Below, piece by piece: positions 57,150 through 64,000 of a DNA stretch of 64,000 nt (positions within the stretch are counted from its first letter, which is position 1; every line of letters begins with the position of its first letter). The stretch comes from Planctomycetota bacterium (lineage in GTDB: Bacteria; Planctomycetota; UBA1135; UBA2386): NCBI GenBank assembly GCA_028281765.1, contig JANQJF010000086.1, positions 1 through 64,000 on the forward strand, given 5' to 3'. The notes beneath the pieces were generated by a model. That model was not told the DNA's origin and did not search any database. It saw nothing but the letters and a program-made list of their open reading frames with translations. A program made the position numbers and the translations under genes.

Positions 57150-57611
57150 CTAGAGAGCCGACTTGACGGCGAGCATTTCGAGCGCGGCGAGCGCGGCGTC
57201 CGCGCCCTTGTTGCCGGCTTTGCTACCCGCGCGCTCGAGCGCCTGCTCGAGTGTCTCGCACGTGAGCACGCCGAACGACACCGGCTTGCCCGACTGGACG
57301 CTCGCGTCCAGGATGCCGCGGGCGGCCTGGTTGCAGACGTGGTCGTAGTGCGTCGTCGAGCCGCGGATCACCGCGCCGAGTGCGATCACGGCGTCCGCGT
57401 CCGTGTCCGCGAGCCAGCGGCACACCACGGGTAGCTCGAACGCGCCCGGGACCCACACGACCCGGATGTCGTCGGCGGCTACGCCGTGGCGGGTCAGCGC
57501 ATCGATCGCTCCGTCGCGGAGCCGATCGGTCACGAGGCTGTTGAAGCGCGCGATCGCGATCGCGAATTTGCGGCCGTTGCCGTCGAGCGTGCCTTGGATC
57601 GTCTGGACCAT
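57150..57611 (-). CDS. ribH: 6,7-dimethyl-8-ribityllumazine synthase
   Basis: The 153-residue enzyme makes the lumazine precursor of riboflavin. IAIARFNSLVTDRL, VPGAFELPVVCRWL and GAVIRGSTTHYDHVCNQAARGI (with the catalytic His) are family signatures, followed by KPVSFGVLTCETLEQALERAGSKAGNKG. Length is normal, and these enzymes assemble in pentamers or 60-mers. Other rib genes are not in the window. Confidence 0.96.
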   Translation of the reverse strand: MVQTIQGTLDGNGRKFAIAIARFNSLVTDRLRDGAIDALTRHGVAADDIRVVWVPGAFELPVVCRWLADTDADAVIALGAVIRGSTTHYDHVCNQAARGILDASVQSGKPVSFGVLTCETLEQALERAGSKAGNKGADAALAALEMLAVKSAL

Positions 57612-57645
57612 GGTCAGGCGATGATGGGCGAACCCGGGCGGGGTC

Positions 57646-58368
57646 TCAAGAGCGAGTTCGCTCGCTTGCGACCGTTCGCACGAACAGCGACGGGCGCAGC
57701 AGACGGAACGCGTGATCGACCTCGAGCAGGCTCTCGTGTTCGCCCAGGACGAGCAGACCGTCCGGGCGCACGAGCGCGTGCACGTGCTGGAGCACGCGAC
57801 TCTGGGTCGTGACGTCGAACTCCGGGAGGACGTGACGCAGGAGGACGAGGTCGAACGTGCCGCGATTCTCGAGTGGCCGCATCAAATTGTGCACAGCGAA
57901 CTCGAGCTGCGCCGAGCCCTGGAATTCGCGTGCGCGCGCTTCGGTGAGCCGGCCGGAGTGGACGTCCGTCCCGAGGACGGTCGCGTCGACGCCGTACTCG
58001 TCGCAGAGGGTCGCGAGCCCGAGGGCTTCCGTGCCGTCGCCGCAGGCGGCGCACCAGGCGCGGAGCGATGCGCCGGCGCGATCGCGGAGCCATTCGTGCA
58101 GATGGCGCCACGTCGCTTCACTCTCGTGGAGCGGTGTCGAGGTCCCGGGGACGACGGCGTCGATCCAGCCCTGCATTTCGTCCGGGCTGCCGCCGTCGCG
58201 AAGCAGAGCGAGATACTGCTCGAACTCCGAGAGCTTCAGGTCGGCGAGTCGCTCGCGCAGCTGGCGCTCGAACGCGCCCCGGTCGCCCGGTGCCAGGCGA
58301 ATCCCGGTCGTCTGCTCGAGGAGCTCCTGGAACTGCTGCAGAGTGGCGGCGGTCAGCTGGGGTGTCAT
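57646..58368 (-). CDS. CheR-like methyltransferase, divergent
   Basis: The 240-residue protein has an N-terminal helical part (TLQQFQELLEQTTGIRL) and a CheR-type SAM domain. Usual CheR proteins have a GCSTGEEPYS-like motif I; here it reads WCAACGDGTEALGLA. The later FDLVLLRHVLPEFDV matches the CheR motif with His instead of Asn. No receptor or other che gene is nearby, so it may methylate something else or have lost function. The ATG at 58368 was chosen because upstream codons shadow the divergent gene. Confidence 0.75.
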   Translation of the reverse strand: MTPQLTAATLQQFQELLEQTTGIRLAPGDRGAFERQLRERLADLKLSEFEQYLALLRDGGSPDEMQGWIDAVVPGTSTPLHESEATWRHLHEWLRDRAGASLRAWCAACGDGTEALGLATLCDEYGVDATVLGTDVHSGRLTEARAREFQGSAQLEFAVHNLMRPLENRGTFDLVLLRHVLPEFDVTTQSRVLQHVHALVRPDGLLVLGEHESLLEVDHAFRLLRPSLFVRTVASERTRS

Positions 58369-58474
58369 CGCGAGGGCCTCTGTCCCCGTTATCGGCACCC
58401 GGGCGGGGGATCTGGATGTCTCGAAGTGGGTTTCGGGTTGCCGCGCGCGGGGCCGGCGCAATGATGTGCGGCCC

Positions 58475-58852
58475 ATGGTGGTGGTGTTTTGGGTGTTGTT
58501 CGCTTCGACGGTCGCGGCTCTGGCCGCGACCGCATGGGCCGGGATCCGCGGCCGGCGACGGACCCACTTCGTCTGCGTCGCGATCACCCTGACGCTGCTC
58601 TATGCGACGATCCGAATGACGCGATCGCTCGTGGAGAACGTGACATTTCGGGAGTGGGACCTGGCGTTCCACCTGAACTTCGCGATCACCGCGACGGCGC
58701 TGATCGTGCCCGTCGCGATCACCGGAATCGGCTACGCGATGCGCGGTGGGCGAGTCTGGCGGCTGCTCCACCGCACCGCCGTGATCCTGTTCGTGGTCGC
58801 GGTTCTGGTCGCGACGGCGACGGGGATCTGGGCGTTCTCCCGCGCGAGCTGA
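58475..58852 (+). CDS. Small four-helix membrane protein, unknown function
   Basis: The 125-residue protein consists of four hydrophobic segments: VVVFWVLFASTVAALAAT, FVCVAITLTLLYATI, LNFAITATALIVPVAITGIG and TAVILFVVAVLVATATGIWAF. It is recognised as no known family; the arrangement resembles DUF420-type heme-binding-like proteins in length, but conserved His were not established. It lies 38 bp upstream of lepB and may share its transcript. Confidence 0.7.
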   Translation: MVVVFWVLFASTVAALAATAWAGIRGRRRTHFVCVAITLTLLYATIRMTRSLVENVTFREWDLAFHLNFAITATALIVPVAITGIGYAMRGGRVWRLLHRTAVILFVVAVLVATATGIWAFSRAS

Positions 58853-58890
58853 TTCCAGCCCGTCGGTCGAATCGGCCGATAAGCGGGAGA

Positions 58891-59541
58891 GTGAGTTCCG
58901 TCGATACGCAGACACCGAACGAATCTCTCGGGGACACGAGCGTCGAAACCGTCGCCTCGCCGTCGGTCGAGCCGACGCCCGCGACGCCCGCTTCGCGGCG
59001 CCACGCGCGCTTCCCGCTCGATCGCGAACCGTCTGCGGGTCGCGCGTTCGGCAAGCGATTCCTGCGCGATCTCGGTCGCGGCATCGTCGTCGTGCTGGTC
59101 CTGCACCTCTTCGTCGTGCAGATCTCCGTCGTGCGCGGCCTGTCGATGCAGCCCAGTCTGTTCGACGGGGATCGTCTGATCGTCGACCGCCTGACCTACT
59201 CGTTCGGCGACGTCGACCGGTTCGACGTCGTCGTGCTCCGCAATCCGCGCGACAAGAGCGTGGACTACGTGAAGCGCGTCGTCGGCTTGCCCGGCGAGAC
59301 CGTCGAGATCCACAAGGGCAGCGTGTTCGTGAACGGCGTCGAACTCGACGAGCGCTTCGAGTTCATCGACGACACGACTTCGATGGCCGAGGTGATCGTC
59401 CCCGGTGGTCACTACTTCGTGCTCGGCGACAATCGGCCGGTGAGCTGTGACTCGCGCGAGTTCGGACTCGTGCAGCACGAGCTGCTCAAGGGCAAGGTGC
59501 GCATGCGGTTCTGGCCGCTGACGCGCATGTCGATGTTCTGA
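58891..59541 (+). CDS. lepB: Signal peptidase I
   Basis: The 216-residue membrane protease cleaves signal peptides. After an about 60-residue Pro/Thr-rich cytoplasmic start and one membrane helix (GIVVVLVLHLFVVQISVV) come the catalytic serine (RGLSMQPSLFDGD), the lysine (DYVKRVVGLPGE) and the C-terminal box GDNRPVSCDSREFG. GTG at 58891 is the only start that fits. Its stop codon lies inside an 18-bp direct duplication. Confidence 0.92.
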   Translation: MSSVDTQTPNESLGDTSVETVASPSVEPTPATPASRRHARFPLDREPSAGRAFGKRFLRDLGRGIVVVLVLHLFVVQISVVRGLSMQPSLFDGDRLIVDRLTYSFGDVDRFDVVVLRNPRDKSVDYVKRVVGLPGETVEIHKGSVFVNGVELDERFEFIDDTTSMAEVIVPGGHYFVLGDNRPVSCDSREFGLVQHELLKGKVRMRFWPLTRMSMF

Positions 59542-59570
59542 GAGCGCCTGAAGTTCTGAGAGCGCCGGAA
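59535..59570. repeat. 18-bp direct duplication across the lepB stop
   Basis: GTTCTGAGAGCGCC(T/G)GAA occurs twice back to back (59535-59552, 59553-59570) with one difference. The first copy contains the TGA stop of lepB, so the second carries a spare, out-of-use stop context. It is similar in size and position to the duplication after the SGNH gene at 51456. Confidence 0.9.
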
Positions 59571-59587
59571 CGCGGCGCCTCCGAGAT

Positions 59588-60598
59588 TCAGCGAACCTCG
59601 AGAACCAGGCCGAGAATCGGCTGGAGCTGTCCCGCCGTGTCGGTGAGGTCTTCGCTCCACACGCGACCTGCGGCGCGCGCGATTCCCGCCGTGACCATGT
59701 GTGTGTCGGACGCGAACAGCGTGCGCGCCGGCGTCACGTCGCCGAAGAACACCGGCGCGGACAGGGCCTGGCAGAAGTAGAGGGTGCCCGGGTCGACGCC
59801 CGCGATGTCGATCTCGACCTGGGCGCCCGTGAAGTAGTCCGCGATCGTCGCCACGGCGGCGGCGACTTCGATCTCCCAGAAGCAGCCGGGGCCGCCGGCG
59901 ATCGTGAGGTCGAGTGGCTGCGGTTCTCGCTCGAAACCGAACGCGAAGAACACGGTGGACCCGCCGTTCGGTCCGGTCGCGGTGTGGGTGACGACTTCGT
60001 TCGCGATCGAGGTCGTGAGCGCGAAGTTGCCGCAGCCGACCATGACCTCGGCGGTGCGTGGAGTCGGGTCTTCCTGGGCGAGCGCGAATGCCATCGGCGT
60101 CGCGTTCGTGTGCGAGTGCACGATGAACTCGACGCACAGTGGACCGCTGCCACCGAACACGAATGGTACGTCGCACGGCACGACGAGATCGAACGGCGGG
60201 AGCCCTTCGATCGGGAGTTCAGTCTCGGGGAACGACACGATCCGTCGCGGCAGTGCAGCGACGAGATCGCCGCCGCGATTCAGCGCGAACTGGTCGGACA
60301 TCGTCGCGGCGGTCGTTGGGGCGGTGCTGAGTTCCATCGCCATGTCCGCCGTGAAGGCCGGGACCGTGCCGGAGCTGTCGATGCGTCGGATCGCGATGCC
60401 GGTGATCGTGCGGGCCGATCCCGCGAGTCCGTCGTGCACCTCTTGGTAGCGCACGATGTCGCGCGTCGGCAGGCCGAGCGGGAAGCCCGTGCTCGTGGTC
60501 GTGTCGAGCCATTCGAACGCGGCCGGGTCGACGACCGACTGCGTCAGGGCGGGGGCCGCGAGAGCGGCCACGGCGAACGTGGCGCGAGCGAGCTTCAC
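59588..60598 (-). CDS. Secreted protein, unknown function
   Basis: The 336-residue product has a signal peptide (ATFAVAALAAPALTQ) and a beta-rich body with four or more Cys. No family was recognised. The segment GVDPGTLYFCQALSAP resembles the ending of the shared C-terminal domain (QA after a G-x-x-Y/L run), though the middle GG-x-L-x-V-D-P motif is missing. The start is GTG at 60598. It is convergent with lepB and 31 bp from the FAH-family gene. Confidence 0.75.
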   Translation of the reverse strand: MKLARATFAVAALAAPALTQSVVDPAAFEWLDTTTSTGFPLGLPTRDIVRYQEVHDGLAGSARTITGIAIRRIDSSGTVPAFTADMAMELSTAPTTAATMSDQFALNRGGDLVAALPRRIVSFPETELPIEGLPPFDLVVPCDVPFVFGGSGPLCVEFIVHSHTNATPMAFALAQEDPTPRTAEVMVGCGNFALTTSIANEVVTHTATGPNGGSTVFFAFGFEREPQPLDLTIAGGPGCFWEIEVAAAVATIADYFTGAQVEIDIAGVDPGTLYFCQALSAPVFFGDVTPARTLFASDTHMVTAGIARAAGRVWSEDLTDTAGQLQPILGLVLEVR

Positions 60599-60629
60599 GA
60601 GACCATGGTCGCTCGCGAGGGCGCCGGGG

Positions 60630-61502
60630 TCAAACGGGCGTCTCGCGCACGACCGTATTCGCGAGCGTGCCGAGGCCGTCGATCGTCCCGATGACGAGGT
60701 CGCCGTCTTGGAGGGGCCCGACGCCCTCGGGGGTGCCCATCGCGAGCAGATCCCCCGACCGCAGCGACGTGTGGCGGGACAGGTAGGCGATGGCCTCCGC
60801 GATCCCGACGACCATCAGCGACAGCGTGCTCGACTGGCGCAGCTCGTCGTTGACGCGCAGTTCGATCTTGGCGTCCCGGATGTCGATCGCGTCCGCGGGC
60901 GCGACCCAGGGGCCGCACGGGCCGAAGGTGTCGAATGACTTGCAGCGCAGCCACGGCTTCTGCGCGCCGCGGTCGTCGCCCTGCATGCGCCGCGCCGTGA
61001 CGTCGTTGAAGATCGAGTAGCCCGCGACGAGGTCGAGTGCGTCCTCTAGGGTCACGTACTTGCGTGGCGGACCGTCGAAGCCGAGCAGCACCGCGAGTTC
61101 GATCTCGTGGTCGATGCGCGTGTCGATCCAGTGGGGGAGCACGATCGGTTCCCCGTGGGGGCGCAACGAGTCGACGAGCTTTGTGAAGAACAGCGGTTCG
61201 TCCGGTACCTCGTGGCCGAACTCCGCGGCGTGCGCGGCGAAGTTCTTGCCGAGGCAGAGGATTTTGCTCGGCGCCGGCTGCGGCACGAGGAAGCGTGGCG
61301 TGGTCGCGAGCCGCGTCGCGCCTTCGGCGAGCCGCGCCAGATCGTCCGCGCGCATACCGCCCCGCCCGAGCTCGACGATCGGATCGAAGTCCCCGGCGTC
61401 GAGGAGTTCGACCGCGTCATCGTGCGGGCGCGCGATGCCGACGCGCGGGCCGGAGTCCGCCGCGTAGCGAAACCACGCCGGCGCGGCCGGCGGCGTCAGC
61501 AT
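60630..61502 (-). CDS. Fumarylacetoacetate hydrolase (FAH) family protein
   Basis: The 290-residue protein has KILCLGKNFAAHAAEFGHEVP, then HEIELAVLLGFDG (metal-binding glutamates), IFNDVTARRMQ (Asp) and LRSGDLLAMGTPEGVGPL, the signatures of FAH/2-hydroxyhepta-2,4-diene-dioate isomerase enzymes. It splits or isomerises acylpyruvate-type compounds in the cytoplasm. The ATG lies 2 bp after the stop of the upstream toroid protein, so the two may be co-expressed, with no clear shared pathway. Confidence 0.88.
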   Translation of the reverse strand: MLTPPAAPAWFRYAADSGPRVGIARPHDDAVELLDAGDFDPIVELGRGGMRADDLARLAEGATRLATTPRFLVPQPAPSKILCLGKNFAAHAAEFGHEVPDEPLFFTKLVDSLRPHGEPIVLPHWIDTRIDHEIELAVLLGFDGPPRKYVTLEDALDLVAGYSIFNDVTARRMQGDDRGAQKPWLRCKSFDTFGPCGPWVAPADAIDIRDAKIELRVNDELRQSSTLSLMVVGIAEAIAYLSRHTSLRSGDLLAMGTPEGVGPLQDGDLVIGTIDGLGTLANTVVRETPV

Positions 61503-61504
61503 GC

Positions 61505-63334
61505 TCACTGCGCGCAGCGCTGCAGTGCGAGCAGCGCGTAGATCGTGCAGACCGTGTCTTGCCCTTCCCACCAACGCGTGTTCGCGTCGTTGAGCCAGGA
61601 CCCGTCCTCACGCTGGAGGCTCGCGAGCTTCGCCGCGAGGTCGGTGCGCCAGTCGACGGTCTTCGATTTGCCTTCGTCCGTCGCCTCGACGCGGTCGATG
61701 CCCGCGTTGTCGAGCGCCTGCGCGAGCACCATGTAGTAGTAGTAGAGTCCCTGATACTTCGTCTTCTCGGGCAGCAGCGGGCTGCTGCCCGGGTTTTCGT
61801 CGAGCGTCCAGTGCTTTTGGATCCAGTCGATCGCGCTCTGCACGCGATGGTCCGTCGACTCGATGCCGCACAGCGTGTAGGTGCGCAGCAGCATGTAGGT
61901 CATCGAGCCGTAGCTGCGCGGGATGCGCTTGCCGTTCGAAGAATCGTCATATCCCGCCGGCGAGTTGCCGGGGTAGTAAGCCGAGCCGCCGTCATCCCCG
62001 GATTCGACCGTCTGCCACTCGCCGTCGCTGTTCTTCACGCGACCTTCGAAGTCGTTCACCTTGCGCAGGTTCTGCGTGCGCTGGAGGAAGACGATGGCCT
62101 TCGCGAATGCCTCGTGGTTCTCGTCGAGACCGGTCTCGCGCAAGGCCTGCACGGCGAAGCCGAGGTTGCTGAGGTCGCCGCGCTGGTCGCCGCCGTAGCC
62201 GATCGAGCCGTAGTCGCGATCGCCCTTGGCGTAGCCGCGATCTTCGATGTTCTGGATGCCGAGGACGTAGTTGCGGGCCTTGAGGATCGTCGCGTCGAAG
62301 CGCGGGTCTTTCGCCATGGTCAGGGCCAGGATCGCGGCGCAGGTCGTGTAGTTGACGGTGCTGCGGCCGAACGAGCCGTCGTCGTTCTGCTGCTTGACGA
62401 GCGTCGCGAGACCCGCGTCGATGATCGCGTGCTCGTCCTTCGTGCGCAGCGCGACGGGCTTCGTCTGCAGCGCGGCGAGTCCAAGTCCGGAGAGGCCCGT
62501 GTCGGGGAACTTACCGTCCTTGGTCGCCGCGAAGAAGACGCCGTCCTCCTGCCGCGTGCGGAGGAAGTCGATGCCGCGTTGGGCAGCCGTGCTGAACGCG
62601 GCGCCCCCCGGGTCGCCGGTCTTGTCGATGCGGCGGCCGATCACCTGGCAGGCGACGAGGTGCAGTAACGCATCGGTCGTGCGCGCGTGATCGATCGAAC
62701 CGTCAGCTGCACGAATCGGTCCGCGCGCGACCGACTTCGCGACGTCGGCGCCGGCCTGCCTCGGGTTCGAGCCGTCGCGTCGCATCTGCTCGCCGAGTGC
62801 GAGGATGCGCGACTGCCACGGCGAAGCGTCACGGATGCGCTTCGAGTTCAGCCACTTTGCGCCATCCTGCAGTTCGGTTCGGTGTTCGACCGGATCGGTG
62901 ATCTGCAGCGCGTCGAGGACCCATCGTGTCGTCGCGACCTCGTCACCCCCGGCATCGGCGTACGCGCCGCTCGCGTTGCGCCGTGTGAAGAGGAAGTGGA
63001 TCGGCTTGCGCACGACCGGGCCGTCGCCGAGCGTGTAGAAGCGGTGCGAGTTGCCCATCGCGGTGAGGATCTGCGCGGTGTTGAGCGCGGAGCCGTCCCC
63101 GAGGGAGCCGTCGCCGCGCATCGCGCCGATCGTCGCGTTGATCAGGCCGTCGACTTCGCGCTTGAAGACCTTCTTGTAGCTGGTCTTCTTCGCGGGCTTC
63201 TGCTCCTTCTGGTCTACCTTCTTTTGGCCGACCACGTCCTTGGGCGGGTGGTAGGTCACCTGGGCGGCCAAGGACGTGGGGCCCGAAATCGCGATCACGA
63301 GCGCGGCGAGTAGGCCGCAGAGGGGGTGGTTCAT
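61505..63334 (-). CDS. Secreted alpha/alpha-toroid repeat protein (squalene-cyclase/prenyltransferase-like)
   Basis: The 609-residue product has a signal peptide (LLAALVIAISGPTSLAAQ) and helix-rich repeats with QNDDGSFG, REDGSWLND and RGDGSLGDG motifs, the QxxDGSW-type turns of terpenoid-cyclase/prenyltransferase toroids. It lacks an obvious DxDD cyclisation motif, so it is likely a binding or unknown enzyme rather than a squalene cyclase. Such secreted toroids are frequent in Planctomycetes. The FAH-family gene follows after 2 bp. Confidence 0.83.
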   Translation of the reverse strand: MNHPLCGLLAALVIAISGPTSLAAQVTYHPPKDVVGQKKVDQKEQKPAKKTSYKKVFKREVDGLINATIGAMRGDGSLGDGSALNTAQILTAMGNSHRFYTLGDGPVVRKPIHFLFTRRNASGAYADAGGDEVATTRWVLDALQITDPVEHRTELQDGAKWLNSKRIRDASPWQSRILALGEQMRRDGSNPRQAGADVAKSVARGPIRAADGSIDHARTTDALLHLVACQVIGRRIDKTGDPGGAAFSTAAQRGIDFLRTRQEDGVFFAATKDGKFPDTGLSGLGLAALQTKPVALRTKDEHAIIDAGLATLVKQQNDDGSFGRSTVNYTTCAAILALTMAKDPRFDATILKARNYVLGIQNIEDRGYAKGDRDYGSIGYGGDQRGDLSNLGFAVQALRETGLDENHEAFAKAIVFLQRTQNLRKVNDFEGRVKNSDGEWQTVESGDDGGSAYYPGNSPAGYDDSSNGKRIPRSYGSMTYMLLRTYTLCGIESTDHRVQSAIDWIQKHWTLDENPGSSPLLPEKTKYQGLYYYYMVLAQALDNAGIDRVEATDEGKSKTVDWRTDLAAKLASLQREDGSWLNDANTRWWEGQDTVCTIYALLALQRCAQ

Positions 63335-63390
63335 GTCGTCGTCTTCGATTGGATCCGGCGGAGACGCGTCGGTATGACAGACTGTCTATC

Positions 63391-64000
63391 GTGCCAGAAA
63401 CGCGTAGCCAAGCGAGCGGTTCAGTCGGGTCTGCCGCAGGACCTGCGGTGGTGTATTTCGCCAAAGTCCCGGCGCCGGGCCGGGTCAAGACGCGCCTCTG
63501 TCCGCCGCTGACCCCTGCGGAGGCAGCGGGCCTGTATTCGGGGTTTCTGCGCGACGTCCTGAGGCCGGTGCCCGAGGCTCGGACAATCGTCTACGCATGG
63601 CCCGCGGAGGAGATCTCGAATTTGCACGAGATCACGGATCTCGAGATCCGTCCGCAGCGCGGCGCCGATCTCTGGGAGCGCATGACCGTCTGCTTCGACG
63701 AGTTGTTGGAGGCCGGGCACAGCGCCGTCGTGCTTCGGAATACGGACTCCCCGGACCTGCCGCCCGACATCGTCGAGCAGGCGATCGAGCGCGCGCGCCC
63801 GGGTCGGGTCGTGCTCGGGCCGGACGCCGGCGGGGGCTACTACCTCGTGGCTCTCGCCGAGCCGTGCCCGGCGTTGTTCCAGGCGGATGTGGAAGGCGCG
63901 GCGACAGTGTTCGAGTCCACGGTTGCGCGCGCGCGAGAACTCGGTCTCGAAGTCGACGTGCTCGCCGAGCACCGAGACGTCGATGACTACGACGACTTGC
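63391..64000 (+). CDS. TIGR04282/DUF2064-type glycosyltransferase, cut by window end
   Basis: The reading frame stays open to the end of the window (203 codons so far). AVVYFAKVPAPGRVKTRLCPPLTPAEAAGLY is the nucleotidyl-transfer start, TDSPDLPPDIV holds the metal Asp, and GPDAGGGYYLVAL the C-terminal part. The family is related to CofC-type and GT2 fold enzymes; its role is uncertain. GTG at 63391 follows 56 bp after the divergent toroid gene. The first 20 residues are poorly conserved, so a GTG at 63448 is possible. Confidence 0.85.
   Translation, partial: MPETRSQASGSVGSAAGPAVVYFAKVPAPGRVKTRLCPPLTPAEAAGLYSGFLRDVLRPVPEARTIVYAWPAEEISNLHEITDLEIRPQRGADLWERMTVCFDELLEAGHSAVVLRNTDSPDLPPDIVEQAIERARPGRVVLGPDAGGGYYLVALAEPCPALFQADVEGAATVFESTVARARELGLEVDVLAEHRDVDDYDDL

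Overview
The window is high-GC, gene-dense bacterial chromosome. No ribosomal RNA, phage or insertion-sequence gene is visible. The gene set suggests a member of the Planctomycetota: an ECF sigma factor fused to a membrane segment and carboxypeptidase-regulatory-like domains, a DUF1080 protein, several secreted FG-GAP/VCBS proteins that share one C-terminal domain, and menaquinone genes of the futalosine pathway. This assignment is an inference from gene content.

Layout. 1-4416: tandem and dispersed GC-rich repeats, an anchored protein of unknown function, a phosphoribosyltransferase and the sigma fusion. 4508-17718: a cell-surface polysaccharide locus. It holds a translationally coupled CDP-sugar operon (rfbF, an SDR enzyme and three related methyltransferases), a Wzz-type chain-length protein with a separate, degenerate BY-kinase-like ATPase, and a divergent initiating phosphoglycosyltransferase with a GT2 enzyme. 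A GT4-like glycosyltransferase, a Wza-like export lipoprotein and an Alg13/Alg14-type split glycosyltransferase complete it. 17861-31668: an orphan secreted protein, mqnB-mqnD, small enzymes, gcvP, an aldo/keto reductase with no ordinary start codon, and an FG-GAP protein coupled to a PQQ-type sugar dehydrogenase and followed by a GT-C glycosyltransferase. 31748-37412: secreted proteins and a DUF1080 enzyme around a divergent control region. 37416-43590: rsmE and a GGDEF protein, then rpsB-tsf-pyrH, a 548-bp interrupted palindrome, a flagellin C-terminus remnant, frr and tRNA-Lys. 43621-46434: a Trm112-like protein and a large anchored SurA/PpiD-like protein closed by a strong hairpin. 46464-50484: a second glycan locus of two methyltransferases, an FAD enzyme and a GT2. 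50538-64000: an SGNH protein, an O-antigen-ligase-like/TPR protein coupled to ftsY and nusB, an FG-GAP protein, ribH, a CheR-like protein, lepB, further secreted proteins, an FAH-family enzyme, and a glycosyltransferase cut by the window edge.

How the genes fit together. The two glycan loci, the ligase-like protein and the export/chain-length proteins together look like synthesis and export of a decorated surface polysaccharide, probably containing a C-methylated deoxy sugar made from CDP-glucose. The secreted repeat proteins may be surface partners or scavenging proteins, and lepB and the SurA-like protein belong to general secretion. Genes are packed tightly: ATGA, GTGA and TGATG stop/start overlaps occur in nearly every operon. 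Two usually conserved housekeeping neighbourhoods are interrupted here: pyrH-frr by the palindrome and flagellin remnant, and ribH-nusB by an opposite-strand FG-GAP gene.
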